Counted from the stretch's first letter, positions 22,854 through 32,649 are shown. The stretch: DNA of 35,797 nucleotides from JBBRWO01 sp038249135 (GCA_038249135.1 JBBRWO010000008.1:1-35797); one strand, 5' to 3'. Made by a program: numbers and translations. Notes: a model not told the origin generated them from the sequence alone.

Positions 22854-25800
22854 ATGCGTCAGCGATTCGGCCACTTCCGTCGCGTGATCTCGAGCGTGCT
22901 GGCGGCGGTGATGATCTCCGCGTATCTGCCGTTCTCGGCTGTGATGCCGGTCGCAGCTGCACCTGCTCCCAGCAAGGCCGCCTACAAGAGCTTCCAGAGT
23001 GCGGGTCCCGTCGGGATGCGCAAGGCTCCCGAGGCGAGCGCTTCCAAGGTCAACGTGCAGTGGCGTCCGGGCGTACCACAGGCCCAGATCGTCGCCGCAG
23101 GAAAGCGGCTGGGGTTCACGGTCGTAGGGACCTCGAAGCTGGGCTGGGTTCAGCTCGCACCCGCCAAACGAATGTCCGCTGGAGCGCTTGCGACCACGCT
23201 GCGCGCATCCGGCCTCACCACTCAGGTGCGTCCGGCGGTAACGTATCAGGCCGCTGGCGTACCGAGCAGGCTTCCCAATGACCCGCTCTTCCCCGGTCAG
23301 TACGGCCTCGATAACACGGGCCAGACCGGCGGAACGATCGACGCTGACATCGATGCGCCGGCGGTCTGGAACAGCACGACCGGTTCCAAGAACGTCATCG
23401 TCGCTGTTGTTGACGAAGGTGTGAACATCAGCCATGAGGACTTGAAGCAGAACATCTGGCTGAACACGGACGAGATTCCCAATAACGGCGTGGATGACGA
23501 CAAGAACGGCTACGTCGACGACATCCGGGGCTATGACTTCTACAACCACGACGAGACCGTCTACGACGTCGAGGACGGCGACCGCCACGGCACCCACGTC
23601 GCCGGAATCATCGGCGCGCAGGGTAACAACGGCATCGGTGTCGCGGGCGTGAACTGGACCGTCAGTATCATGCCGCTCAAGTTCCTTGGTCCCTACGGTG
23701 GAGATGACTTTGACGGCGCCGAGGCGATCGTCTACGCAGTCGACAACGGTGCGAAGGTCATCAACTGTTCGTGGGGAGGCGAGGGCGACTCACCGATCAT
23801 CGAGGAAGCCATCGCATACGCCAACGACCACGACGTCCTGATTGCAGCCGCGGCCGGCAACTCGGGTATGAGCACGGATGCGTATGCGTTCTGGCCCGCT
23901 GCTTCGGATAGCCCCAACGTGATCTCCGTTGCCGCCACTGACGACAAAGATCAGCTGGCCGACTTCTCGAACTACGGCGAGCGCACGGTCGACATCGGTG
24001 CCCCCGGCGTCGACGTCACCTCCACGCTCCCGTTCGAGCCCGCCGGGATCTTCGTCGATCATCTCGAGGGCGCCGTCGCCTACAAGGTCATGTACCTTCC
24101 GATCCAGGTGGAATCCATCGAGCCGACGACCACGCGTGATGCGATGATCGAGCGCTCCGTCAAGCGCCTGGGCGCAGTCGCCGACAGCGGGATCCTCGTG
24201 GTCGACGATAGCGCGGCATCCCGCACCGGCGAGACCCAAGGCGTGCGCCTCGGCACGTATCTCGACGCGCTTGGCGGTGCCGGATTCACCGACGTGACCA
24301 CCTGGATCACCGATTCGCAGGGAACTCCCACGCAGGCCGCGATGCAGGGCAAGATCGTTGTTTGGTTCACCGGTATGGACGCCGCCGGTTGGTACGGCGA
24401 GTACTGCGTCGACCCCGCCGAGCAGGCCGCGATCGCCGCGTACCTGGACCACGGTGGACGACTCTTCATGGCGTCCGGTGAGATGGCGACCGACCTTGTG
24501 TTTTGGGGTGGGCAGTATCCGGAAGACTGGAGCGGCGAGGCGCCCATCGATGAACTGCCGTTCTTTGAGAAGTACTTCCATGCGCAGTTGGCCGATCTCA
24601 CCAACTGGACGCTGACGTTCAGCGGCAAAGCGGGCACCCCATTCGCCGGTCTCGCCGGCGCACTGCCCGATTCCTACATGAACGACGAGTTCCTGTGGCC
24701 GACCGGCTCTGACGCGATCGTGCCGCTCTACGATATGCCCTATCCTCCTGGCGGGAAGGCGTGGCCGGGTGAGGGCGAGCTCCCGTTCTACCCTGACTCG
24801 TTCGGCGAGACCATGCCGCCCGAGCCCAAGCCCGTGACCCGCGAGTCCGTGCACACGCAGATGCAGGTGGGTAAGTACGGTCGGCTCTCCGGCACGTCGA
24901 TGGCTGCCCCGATGGTTTCGGGTGCACTCGCGCTCCTCATGTCGCAGCTCCCCACGGCGCCAGCCTCAGAGATCGCGGCCCGCGTGCTTAACACCACCGA
25001 TCAACTGCCGTCGCTTGACGGCAAGACCGTCTATGGCGGCCGTCTCAATGTGCAGGCCGCTCTGACGACCTACCCGGGACGCCCGACCATCACCGGTCCC
25101 AAGGCCAAGAAGACACTTCTGGCAGGCTCGGAGACGACGCTGACATGGACCCCCGCGTCTGGTGGGGATCCGAGCGCCATGTTCGAGGCGGAGATCGGCC
25201 TGCCCTACACCGCATGGGCCGAGGACTTCGAGGGCGCAACGCTGGGCGAGTTCAGTACCCTCGGCACTATGACGCCGTGGGCGGTCTCAAACGACCCCAT
25301 CGACGTCAACGGCGGTACGTATGGTGCCAAGAGCGGCATTGTCGGTGCTGGCGTTGACGTGGGCGATGGCTGGACCCGGGGCTCGGGCTCCGGGATGGTC
25401 GCGACGGTCACAGCGCCGCCGGGTGGCGCGAAGCTGTCCTTCTCGTGGAAAGGCAAGGTCGGCTGGGATCAGATGGCCATGTGCTACATCGACGACGGTA
25501 TGGACGGCGAGTGGATGTGGGAGAGCATGGACTGGACGCAGAAGTCCTTCGAACTCTCCGCTGGCGAGCACACCGTCATGTTCATCTACGAGAACTACGC
25601 GATGGCTCCGACCACCCCCGACCTCCACATGAGTGTCGACAATGTGAAGCTGGTCGCTCACGACTTCACGCCACTGGGGACCGCGCCCGCCGGCTCTACC
25701 GCACTCAAGTTCACCGTCCCCGCCACCGATACCGCCGACGCCTGGTTCCGCCTGCGTGCGACCAACGGCGTGAACTCGGCCTGGGCGTACAGCCGAGGCC

Positions 25801-27941
25801 ACAGGATCTCGACCGATGGCGTTGCACCCGGTTCGCCCGCCGGCTTCTCGGCGACGGCGATGGGCGACGGTGTGGTCGACTTCGCATGGGCCAACCCGTC
25901 AGATGCCGACTTCTCGGCGACGCGTGTGCTGTGGCGCGAGGGGATGATGCCGACGGGACCCGAGGATGCGTCCGCGACGGTCACGTACGAGGGTACCGCG
26001 ACCGCAAGCTCGGTCTCGGGTCTGAAGAACGGCACAACGCTGTATGCGGCGGCCTACGCGATGGACGCGTCGGGCAACTACTCCGCGGCGGCGACAGACT
26101 CGGTGACGGTGATTGATGTTACCGCTCCGACCCGCGTGAAGTTCCTCGAGGCTCGCATGCTCGACGGAGGTGTCGGGGTCAGCTGGATGTCACCGTTGGC
26201 CTCCAGCTACGAGACGATCACCGTGACGCGTCGCACCGACGCGACGCCGACCGTGGGAGATCCCAAGGGCATCTTGGTGTTCGCGGGTCGTGGTTCCGCG
26301 GCGAGCGACTGGAAGTTGCTTGAGACCGATGCGCACGCCTACTACACCGTCTACGCCACCGACGCCTCAGGCAACAACTCAGTTCCGGCTTCGATTCGTA
26401 TCGACACTGACTTTGTCGCTCCTGAGGGTGAACTCGTAATCAACGATGGCGACCAATTCACACGCGATCCCATAGTCCAGGTCACGTCCTACGTCGAGGG
26501 CGCCACTCAGATGAGGCTCTTCAGCAACGGGGAGTACGATCCGGAGGCGGTGTGGACACCCTTTGCGTCGAACTCCGTCGTTGAGCTGCTTGCGCTTGAC
26601 GGTTGGCAGACGGTGATGGGCGAGTACCGCGACGCAGCCGGCAACTACTTCAGCACGGAGTCACAGATCTTCGTCGACCGCACCGCGCCCTCCAAGCCCA
26701 CGACCCTCACCGCCGAGAACTGGAATACCGGCGTCCGTCTGAGCTGGGCCGACCCGGTCGATGAGAGCATCGTCGCGTACCGCGTCTGGCGCTCCACGGT
26801 AGCCACCGGTCCCTGGACCGAGGTCACGACGGTTCACGGTGCCGAGGCGTACGACAACACCTTCTACGTCGGCGGTCTGAAGACCGGCACCAAGTACTGG
26901 TTCAAGATCTCCGCAGTCGACGGCGTGGGCCACGAAGGCCCGCAGAGCGACACCGCGAGCAGCACCGTGGGCACCGGTGTCGTGCGCCGAGCGGGCAAGA
27001 CGCGATACGAGACCGCCGCCATCGCCTCGGCATCGCACTTCTCGAAGGCCGACACGGTCATTCTGGTGTCAGGCACGGCCAGCGCCGATGCGCTCTGCGT
27101 CGCGCCACTCGCGGGTGCCGTCAAAGGCCCCGTCCTGCTCACCGGCAAGAGCAGTCTCGACTCGTACGCCGGTCGCGAGATCACGCGGCTCGGTGCCAAG
27201 GAGGTCATCGTGGTCGGCGGCACGGCGAGTGTCGCGGATCATGTGCTGAGCCAGCTTAACGGCCGTGGCCTGAAAGTTTCGCGCATCGGCGGCAGCAGCC
27301 GATACGAGACCGCCGGACTGGTCAGCCTCAAGGTTCTTGAGCTCACCTCGGACACCAAGGAGGGCTGGGATGGCCGCGTGATCGTCGCGAGCGGCAATTC
27401 CGTCGTCGACGCGCTCGCCATGAGCCCGCTCGCGTACGCATCTCGCACGCCGATCCTGCTGGTGAGCAGCACGAGCGTACCAGGCGCGACCCAAGATGCA
27501 CTCGAGGAGATCGACGGCACGTATGGCCCGATCGATACCGCGCTGGTCGCGGGAGGCGCGCGCACCATTCCCGAGTCGGTTGCTTCGCGGGTGTGCCCAT
27601 CGTGGCGTCGTCTGGGTGGAGCGAACCGCTACGATACGACCGTGATCATCGCGCAGTTCGGCGTCGACGAAGGCTACCTTGACTGGGCCCGCGTCGGCAT
27701 CGCGAGCGGCACCACATTCGCCGACGGTCTGGCCGCCGGTCCCGCCTTGGGCTCAGTCGGTGGAGTCTTGCTGCTCACTACGGGCGACACGCTCCACGCC
27801 GCGACCAAGCGCGTGTTGGCCGATAACTCACTCGAAATCGGTCAGGCCGAGATCTTCGGTGGTACCGGCGTCATCAGTTCGAAGGTGACATCGCAGGTCA
27901 AGACGGCAATCGAGCCGCCGAGCCAGCCGATGTACCCGTAG
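22854..27941 (+). CDS. Giant secreted subtilase with inserted GATase-like domain, FN3 modules and three CWB2 repeats
   Basis: The protein is 1695 aa with a signal peptide (about 1-36) and a propeptide-like region (about 60-135). The S8 triad is Asp187 (VAVVDEGV), His245 (DRHGTHVAG) and Ser682 (GTSMAAPMVSG), and AAAGNSG (332-338) carries the oxyanion Asn. Between GAPGVDV (383-389) and the Ser motif, usually close together, about 290 residues are inserted. Residues about 445-550 of the insert resemble a GATase1-like fold (ILVVDDSA, YLDALGGAGF, IVVWFTGMDA, IAAYLDHGGRLFMASGE). After the protease come a MAM/LamG-like beta domain, several fibronectin type III-like modules and three CWB2 repeats at the C-terminus. 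It is probably a wall-attached protease. The start at 22854 gives a normal signal peptide. Confidence 0.93.
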   Translation: MRQRFGHFRRVISSVLAAVMISAYLPFSAVMPVAAAPAPSKAAYKSFQSAGPVGMRKAPEASASKVNVQWRPGVPQAQIVAAGKRLGFTVVGTSKLGWVQLAPAKRMSAGALATTLRASGLTTQVRPAVTYQAAGVPSRLPNDPLFPGQYGLDNTGQTGGTIDADIDAPAVWNSTTGSKNVIVAVVDEGVNISHEDLKQNIWLNTDEIPNNGVDDDKNGYVDDIRGYDFYNHDETVYDVEDGDRHGTHVAGIIGAQGNNGIGVAGVNWTVSIMPLKFLGPYGGDDFDGAEAIVYAVDNGAKVINCSWGGEGDSPIIEEAIAYANDHDVLIAAAAGNSGMSTDAYAFWPAASDSPNVISVAATDDKDQLADFSNYGERTVDIGAPGVDVTSTLPFEPAGIFVDHLEGAVAYKVMYLPIQVESIEPTTTRDAMIERSVKRLGAVADSGILVVDDSAASRTGETQGVRLGTYLDALGGAGFTDVTTWITDSQGTPTQAAMQGKIVVWFTGMDAAGWYGEYCVDPAEQAAIAAYLDHGGRLFMASGEMATDLVFWGGQYPEDWSGEAPIDELPFFEKYFHAQLADLTNWTLTFSGKAGTPFAGLAGALPDSYMNDEFLWPTGSDAIVPLYDMPYPPGGKAWPGEGELPFYPDSFGETMPPEPKPVTRESVHTQMQVGKYGRLSGTSMAAPMVSGALALLMSQLPTAPASEIAARVLNTTDQLPSLDGKTVYGGRLNVQAALTTYPGRPTITGPKAKKTLLAGSETTLTWTPASGGDPSAMFEAEIGLPYTAWAEDFEGATLGEFSTLGTMTPWAVSNDPIDVNGGTYGAKSGIVGAGVDVGDGWTRGSGSGMVATVTAPPGGAKLSFSWKGKVGWDQMAMCYIDDGMDGEWMWESMDWTQKSFELSAGEHTVMFIYENYAMAPTTPDLHMSVDNVKLVAHDFTPLGTAPAGSTALKFTVPATDTADAWFRLRATNGVNSAWAYSRGHRISTDGVAPGSPAGFSATAMGDGVVDFAWANPSDADFSATRVLWREGMMPTGPEDASATVTYEGTATASSVSGLKNGTTLYAAAYAMDASGNYSAAATDSVTVIDVTAPTRVKFLEARMLDGGVGVSWMSPLASSYETITVTRRTDATPTVGDPKGILVFAGRGSAASDWKLLETDAHAYYTVYATDASGNNSVPASIRIDTDFVAPEGELVINDGDQFTRDPIVQVTSYVEGATQMRLFSNGEYDPEAVWTPFASNSVVELLALDGWQTVMGEYRDAAGNYFSTESQIFVDRTAPSKPTTLTAENWNTGVRLSWADPVDESIVAYRVWRSTVATGPWTEVTTVHGAEAYDNTFYVGGLKTGTKYWFKISAVDGVGHEGPQSDTASSTVGTGVVRRAGKTRYETAAIASASHFSKADTVILVSGTASADALCVAPLAGAVKGPVLLTGKSSLDSYAGREITRLGAKEVIVVGGTASVADHVLSQLNGRGLKVSRIGGSSRYETAGLVSLKVLELTSDTKEGWDGRVIVASGNSVVDALAMSPLAYASRTPILLVSSTSVPGATQDALEEIDGTYGPIDTALVAGGARTIPESVASRVCPSWRRLGGANRYDTTVIIAQFGVDEGYLDWARVGIASGTTFADGLAAGPALGSVGGVLLLTTGDTLHAATKRVLADNSLEIGQAEIFGGTGVISSKVTSQVKTAIEPPSQPMYP

Positions 27942-27974
27942 CGTCACTGGCACTCAGCACAGACTGGTAGAATC

Positions 27975-28010
27975 GCAGGGACGGCCAACTCGGGTCGTCC
28001 CTGCTTAATT
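27975..28010 (+). terminator. Hairpin after the subtilase, before purM
   Basis: A 12-bp stem (27975-27986 with 27993-28004, one G-T pair, loop AACTCG) followed by TTAATT, 33 nt after the stop codon. TAGAAT at 27968-27973, preceded by TGG, looks like an extended -10 directly upstream, so the hairpin could alternatively be at the 5' end of the purM transcript. Confidence 0.6.
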
Positions 28011-28043
28011 CCAACCGCCGCCACGAGCCCTGGAGCATCCGCC

Positions 28044-29102
28044 ATGAGCGACGACACCACCCGTACTCCCGTCACCTACCGCGACGCCGGCGTCGATACC
28101 GCCGAGGGCGCGCGCGCCGTCGAGGGGATCCGCGAGGCTGTGCGCTCCACGTATCGCCCTGAGGTCATCGGTGACATCGGCGGCTTTGGCGGGTTGTTCA
28201 GCGCCGCGGCGTTCAAGGGGATGGCCGAGCCGATCATGGTTTCGGGCACCGACGGCGTCGGCACCAAGCTCAAGCTCGCGCAGCTGCTCGGCAAGCACGA
28301 CACTGTGGGCATCGACCTGGTCGCGATGTGCGCCAACGACATCCTCGTGACCGGTGCCGAGCCGCTCTTCTTCCTCGACTACGTGGCGATTGGCAAGCTC
28401 GATAGCGAGCGTGTCTCGGCGATCGTCGGCGGCATCGCCGAGGGCTGCCGCCAGGCCGGCTGCGCGCTCATCGGCGGCGAGATGGCCGAGCACCCCGGCA
28501 TCATGGCCGATGAGGACTACGACCTCTCCGGCTTCTGCGTCGGCGTGGTCGATCGCCCCAAGATGGTCGACGGCTCCACGGTGGAGCCCGGCGACGTCGT
28601 GCTGGGACTCTCCTCAAGCGGGCTGCACTCCAACGGATTCTCGCTCGTGCGTCGCGTGCTGGTCGACGGCCACGAGGCCGAACTCGACCTGCCGCGCGTG
28701 GACCTCGGCGGCACCACGCTGGGAGACGCGCTGCTCGAACCCACCCGCATCTACGCCAAGTCGATCGCGGCGCTCCTCGCGTCCGGCATCCCCGTCAAGG
28801 CGATGGCACACATCACCGGTGGCGGCATCACCGAGAACCTCGATCGCGTGCTGCCCAAGACCGCCGACGCGGTCGTGGCGCGCGGCAGCTGGCCGATTCC
28901 GCGCGTGATCGAGCTTGCGGTCGAGGCCGCGGGCCTCTCGGCGGAAGAGGCGTACCGGACGTTCAACATGGGACTCGGCATGATGCTGGTGTTCGATCCC
29001 AAGCATGCCCCTGAGGCCGCGGTCGTGCTGCGCGAGGCGGGGGAGAGCGTCTTCGAGGTCGGCGAGATCGTGGCCGGCGAGGGGAAGGTGGCATACCGAT
29101 GA
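28044..29102 (+). CDS. purM: Phosphoribosylformylglycinamidine cyclo-ligase (AIR synthetase)
   Basis: The protein is 352 aa and closes FGAM to AIR with ATP. It has SGTDGVGTKLKLAQLL, IDLVAMCANDILVTGAEPLFFLDY, GCALIGGEMAEHPG and HITGGGITENL, the full PurM signature. PurM and PurL share the same fold family. The ATG has GGAG about 8 nt upstream. The stop overlaps the purN ATG (ATGA), the first of three coupled genes purM-purN-pabBC. Confidence 0.97.
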   Translation: MSDDTTRTPVTYRDAGVDTAEGARAVEGIREAVRSTYRPEVIGDIGGFGGLFSAAAFKGMAEPIMVSGTDGVGTKLKLAQLLGKHDTVGIDLVAMCANDILVTGAEPLFFLDYVAIGKLDSERVSAIVGGIAEGCRQAGCALIGGEMAEHPGIMADEDYDLSGFCVGVVDRPKMVDGSTVEPGDVVLGLSSSGLHSNGFSLVRRVLVDGHEAELDLPRVDLGGTTLGDALLEPTRIYAKSIAALLASGIPVKAMAHITGGGITENLDRVLPKTADAVVARGSWPIPRVIELAVEAAGLSAEEAYRTFNMGLGMMLVFDPKHAPEAAVVLREAGESVFEVGEIVAGEGKVAYR

Positions 29103-29722
29103 TCGACCGCAAGGTCCGGTTCGGCATCCTCATCAGCGGCTCGGGCACCAACCTGCAGGCCGTCATCGACGCAGTGGAGTCCGGTGCGCTCGACGCCGAG
29201 GTCGCCGTCGTCCTCTCAAACCACGACTCCGCTCGCGGACTGGCTCGTGCCAAGGACCACGGCATCGATGCGGTATACGTCGACCGGACCGTGCATGACT
29301 CCCCGCGCGCCTACAACGCCGCCATCCGGGACGCACTCCGCGACCACGGGGTCGACTACGTGGTCATGGCCGGTTACATGCGGCTTCTGGGCAAGGAAGT
29401 CCTCGACTTCTTCCCTAACCGGGTTGTGAACCTGCACCCGGCGCTTCTGCCCAGCTTCCCGGGCGCCAGCGGCATCAGCGACGCGTTTGAGGCCGGCGTG
29501 AAGGTCACCGGGGTCACCGTCCACTTCGCCAACGAGGTCTTCGACGAGGGTCCGATCATCGCCCAGGAAACCATCGCCATCGCCGAGGATGACACGCTCG
29601 CCACGCTCGAAGCCAAGCTGCACGAAGTCGAACACCACATCCTGCCCGCGACGCTCCAGCTCATCGCCGAGAACCGCGTCGAAGTCGTGGGCCGCAAAGT
29701 GCGAATCGCTCCACCGGCATGA
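29099..29722 (+). CDS. purN: Phosphoribosylglycinamide formyltransferase
   Basis: The protein is 207 aa and transfers formyl from 10-formyltetrahydrofolate to GAR. ISGSGTNLQAVIDAV binds phosphate near the N-terminus, NLHPALLPSFPGA carries the catalytic Asn/His and VFDEGPIIAQ the catalytic Asp. ATGA overlaps exist at both ends, with purM upstream and the pabBC fusion downstream. The folate-dependent step and the folate-precursor gene are thus translationally linked. Confidence 0.97.
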   Translation: MIDRKVRFGILISGSGTNLQAVIDAVESGALDAEVAVVLSNHDSARGLARAKDHGIDAVYVDRTVHDSPRAYNAAIRDALRDHGVDYVVMAGYMRLLGKEVLDFFPNRVVNLHPALLPSFPGASGISDAFEAGVKVTGVTVHFANEVFDEGPIIAQETIAIAEDDTLATLEAKLHEVEHHILPATLQLIAENRVEVVGRKVRIAPPA

Positions 29723-31653
29723 GGATCACGCTTCGGGCACTCGGCCCGCTGGTGGCGCCCGCAAGCGTCTCGGCCGCCGACTGGCTTGAAGCGTGCTGCG
29801 AGCGCTGGCCGCTCGTTCTCCATCCCGCCGATGACGACGGCTGGTTCGACGGCACTGCCCTGATCGCGATCGACCCTGTCGAGCGAGGCAGCGTGGAGTG
29901 TCGCGAGGGCGAGGAGATGTGCCGCGTCGGCGCCATCCTCCAGCGCGCGTATGATGCCGACGAGCCCTTGCTCATCGCTGCCGAGCTGCCCTACGACGGC
30001 AGCGCGAGCTACGCGGTGTACCGAGGCGGCCTCGTGCGTGGCACCGAAGGCTGGCACACCTGGGGCGATCTGGCCGCCGATGCGCTTCCGCCCCCGCCCG
30101 AGGCCGTAGAACCCTCCGCGCCCGTCGCCCTACCGCCCCTGGTCTTTGATGCGCACACCGATCTGGACGAGGCGGCCTTCTCGGCGGCGGTGGAGGCGGT
30201 TGCGGACGCGGTGCGTCGCGGCGACGTGTACGTGCTCAACCTCACGCGGCGGGTGTTCGGCACGACCGCATTCACGCCGGCGCAGCTGTTCCGCTCGCTG
30301 GCTGAGCGCACGCCAGCGTTGATGGGCGCGGCGTGGGTGCGCGGTGAGCGTGCGCTGGTGTCGAGCTCGCCCGAGCGCTTCGTGCGCTTGCGCGGACTCG
30401 AGGTCGAGATAGGCCCCGTGAAGGGCACGCGACCACGCGGGGAGACGCCCGACGAGGACGCCGCGTTCGTCGCCGACCTTCTCGGCTCACAGAAGGAGCG
30501 GGCGGAACACGTGATGATCGTCGACCTGGAGCGCAACGACCTGGGGCGCGTGTGCGAGGCTGGAAGCATCCGCGTCGACCCGCTGTTTTCGATTCAGACC
30601 ACGCCCTACTGCCACCAGGCCGTGAGCAGCGTATGCGGGCTCATGAACGCGGAGGCGAGTATCGGCGACCTGCTGGAGGCGACGTTCCCCTGCGGTTCGA
30701 TCACCGGCGCGCCAAAGATCGCAGCCGTGCGACTTGCCGAGCATCTCGAGGACACGCCGAGAGGTGCCTATACCGGCGCGTTGCTCGTCGCCGTGCCTGG
30801 GCGGCTGGACTCGTCCGTCCTCATCCGCACGCTCGAGGTCGACGGCGACCACGTCGCGTACGGGACCGGCTGCGGCATCACCGTGGAGTCCGACGCCGCC
30901 GAGGAGTGGCGAGAGAGCGTGCTCAAGACCGAACCGCTGCTGGGTGCGGCCCCCGCGCAGGCGTTGCGCGAAACCTGTCGCGTATGCGACGGCCGCGTGC
31001 CGCTGTGGACCTTCCACCGCGAGCGGTTGCGTGCTGGAGGATGCGGCGAGGCATTGCTCGCCGATGTCGACCGGGCAGCGCTCTCAGCGGCCGCGCACAG
31101 CGTCACGCACGGGACGGCGGAACACGGGCGCCCCGGGCGGCTGAACGTAAGCGTGACGCCGGAAGGAGGCATCGTCGCCGAGGTGACCGGAGCACTCTCA
31201 ACGCTCGATGTGCCTGACGGCCCGCGCGTTGCCCGCATTGAGGTGGACGACGTCCCGCCGATTCCGTATCGGCCCGCCAAGCCGCTCGACCGCTCGTGGT
31301 GGGACGCCGCGCACGAAGCCGCCGCTGCGCTCGATGCCGAGCAGGCGGTCATCGTCGGCCCGGAAGGCGTCGTGCTCGACGGCTCGACCGCCGCGATCTG
31401 GATCGTCGAGAGCGGTGTCGCGATCACGCCGTTGGCGACCCATGCCATCCCCAGCGTCTCGGCTGCATTCGTGTCAGCGGCGGCGAGTGGTATCGGGCTC
31501 GAGGTTCGACGCGAGCCGATCTCATGGCAGCGGTTCGAAGCGGCAGATGAGGCGTTTCTGACCAATGCGCTGGGGGGCTGCGCGGCGATTCGCAGACGCG
31601 GCGGTCCGGTCTGCTCGGCGGTTGAGAGCCTGTTTGCGGGAGTGTGGAGCTGA
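29719..31653 (+). CDS. pabBC: PabB-PabC fusion: aminodeoxychorismate synthase component I and aminodeoxychorismate lyase-like
   Basis: The protein is 644 aa. Residues about 60-410 are the chorismate-binding domain, with GPVKGTRPRG (Lys in PxKGT marks PabB rather than anthranilate synthase TrpE), EHVMIVDLERNDLGRV and PCGSITGAPK. Residues about 420-644 resemble branched-chain-type PLP aminotransferases such as PabC: PLWTFHRERLRAGG, RPAKPLDRSWWDAA with the likely PLP lysine, and VVLDGSTAAIWIV. In that last motif Asp replaces the usual Glu of the EGSTSN-type sequence, so the lyase half is somewhat divergent. Together the two halves make p-aminobenzoate from chorismate and ammonia; the PabA glutaminase is not in the window. 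The start is coupled to purN. Confidence 0.92.
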   Translation: MRITLRALGPLVAPASVSAADWLEACCERWPLVLHPADDDGWFDGTALIAIDPVERGSVECREGEEMCRVGAILQRAYDADEPLLIAAELPYDGSASYAVYRGGLVRGTEGWHTWGDLAADALPPPPEAVEPSAPVALPPLVFDAHTDLDEAAFSAAVEAVADAVRRGDVYVLNLTRRVFGTTAFTPAQLFRSLAERTPALMGAAWVRGERALVSSSPERFVRLRGLEVEIGPVKGTRPRGETPDEDAAFVADLLGSQKERAEHVMIVDLERNDLGRVCEAGSIRVDPLFSIQTTPYCHQAVSSVCGLMNAEASIGDLLEATFPCGSITGAPKIAAVRLAEHLEDTPRGAYTGALLVAVPGRLDSSVLIRTLEVDGDHVAYGTGCGITVESDAAEEWRESVLKTEPLLGAAPAQALRETCRVCDGRVPLWTFHRERLRAGGCGEALLADVDRAALSAAAHSVTHGTAEHGRPGRLNVSVTPEGGIVAEVTGALSTLDVPDGPRVARIEVDDVPPIPYRPAKPLDRSWWDAAHEAAAALDAEQAVIVGPEGVVLDGSTAAIWIVESGVAITPLATHAIPSVSAAFVSAAASGIGLEVRREPISWQRFEAADEAFLTNALGGCAAIRRRGGPVCSAVESLFAGVWS

Positions 31654-31724
31654 TGGTCACGAGTCAGAACGAGCTGGCTCGAGCAGGCACCGGCGATTCC
31701 GGTTGGCGACGCCTGAGCGGGCGA

Positions 31725-31733
31725 TGCTAGACT
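31725..31733 (+). promoter_or_regulatory. Extended -10 promoter
   Basis: TGCTAGACT, the same 9-mer as before purF. TTGGCG at 31703-31708 could serve as -35 with 19-bp spacing. It drives the secreted protein gene at 31770. Confidence 0.5.
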
Positions 31734-31769
31734 GAGCCATTCCCTGATGGCAAGCGACGGAGGATCCCG

Positions 31770-32600
31770 GTGCCAAGCAAGTTCAAGTTTTCACAAATTC
31801 TGAGTCGGTTCGTGGTCGTCTCACTTCTCGCAGTACTTATCCTGCCCGCCGCCGCATTGGCGGCCCCTCCGGCTATCTGGGTGGGCGGTACGGTGTCGCT
31901 CGCCGACATCGAGGGAGGCAAGGATCCCACCTATGTGGTCAGACTCGCCATCAAGAAAGACGTGAAGCTGCCCGTCTCGGTGGCCGTCCCGATTCCCGTC
32001 GGCTCCAAGCTCATTTGGGCAGGCGAGGTGATGGGGACCAACACCGCCAACGACATTTCCGCGACCGATGCCCGGATCGTCACGTCCGGGAAGGCTGCTT
32101 CGCTGGTGTTCACGGTGACCAAGTCGCACGTGGTGCAGGTTGAACTGACGCCACCGGCAGACATGATCGACGAGAACGCGGCCACGGTCGACATGACATG
32201 GACGCCGGACTCAGCGGTTGGCCGGATACTTATGGGGGTCACGGTCCCTGCGGGCTACCGCGCCGTCGCGGGCTCAGAACTCACCACCGTTGTGCCTGTG
32301 GCCAAGGGCGCGTCGTCGTATGTACGCGAGTACGCGTCCATGAAGGCCGGAGAGATCGGGTCGCTGAAGCTGACGATCCTGGCCGCTGCGCCGAGTTCGG
32401 CAGAGCCCACGGCCACGGGTGCGGAGGCCGGTGCAGGCGTAGCCAACGGGGGTCCGGTCGAAGCTCCCGCGGAAGTGCCGATCGGCTCGAGCCGAGGACC
32501 GATTGCGGTACTGGCGGGCCTGTTGGTGTTTGCGGTGCTCGCTGCGATAATCGCCGTCGTTAATCGCAAGCGCGGCTCGAGGCCCGATTCCACCAAATAG
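31770..32600 (+). CDS. Secreted protein with C-terminal membrane anchor, unknown function
   Basis: The protein is 276 aa. It has a signal peptide (about 1-32, ending ALAA), a beta-rich extracellular domain (about 33-210), a flexible Ala/Pro/Glu-rich linker (about 210-240) and one C-terminal transmembrane helix (about 245-266) followed by a short basic tail NRKRGSRPDSTK. This is a type I surface protein. The GTG start follows CGGAGGA. I recognise no family, and the neighbouring binding-protein gene does not explain it. Confidence 0.8.
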   Translation: MPSKFKFSQILSRFVVVSLLAVLILPAAALAAPPAIWVGGTVSLADIEGGKDPTYVVRLAIKKDVKLPVSVAVPIPVGSKLIWAGEVMGTNTANDISATDARIVTSGKAASLVFTVTKSHVVQVELTPPADMIDENAATVDMTWTPDSAVGRILMGVTVPAGYRAVAGSELTTVVPVAKGASSYVREYASMKAGEIGSLKLTILAAAPSSAEPTATGAEAGAGVANGGPVEAPAEVPIGSSRGPIAVLAGLLVFAVLAAIIAVVNRKRGSRPDSTK

Positions 32601-32649
32601 CCAGCGGGAGCGCAGCCGGCGTTTCATCTTCCTTTCGCATACCCTGCAC

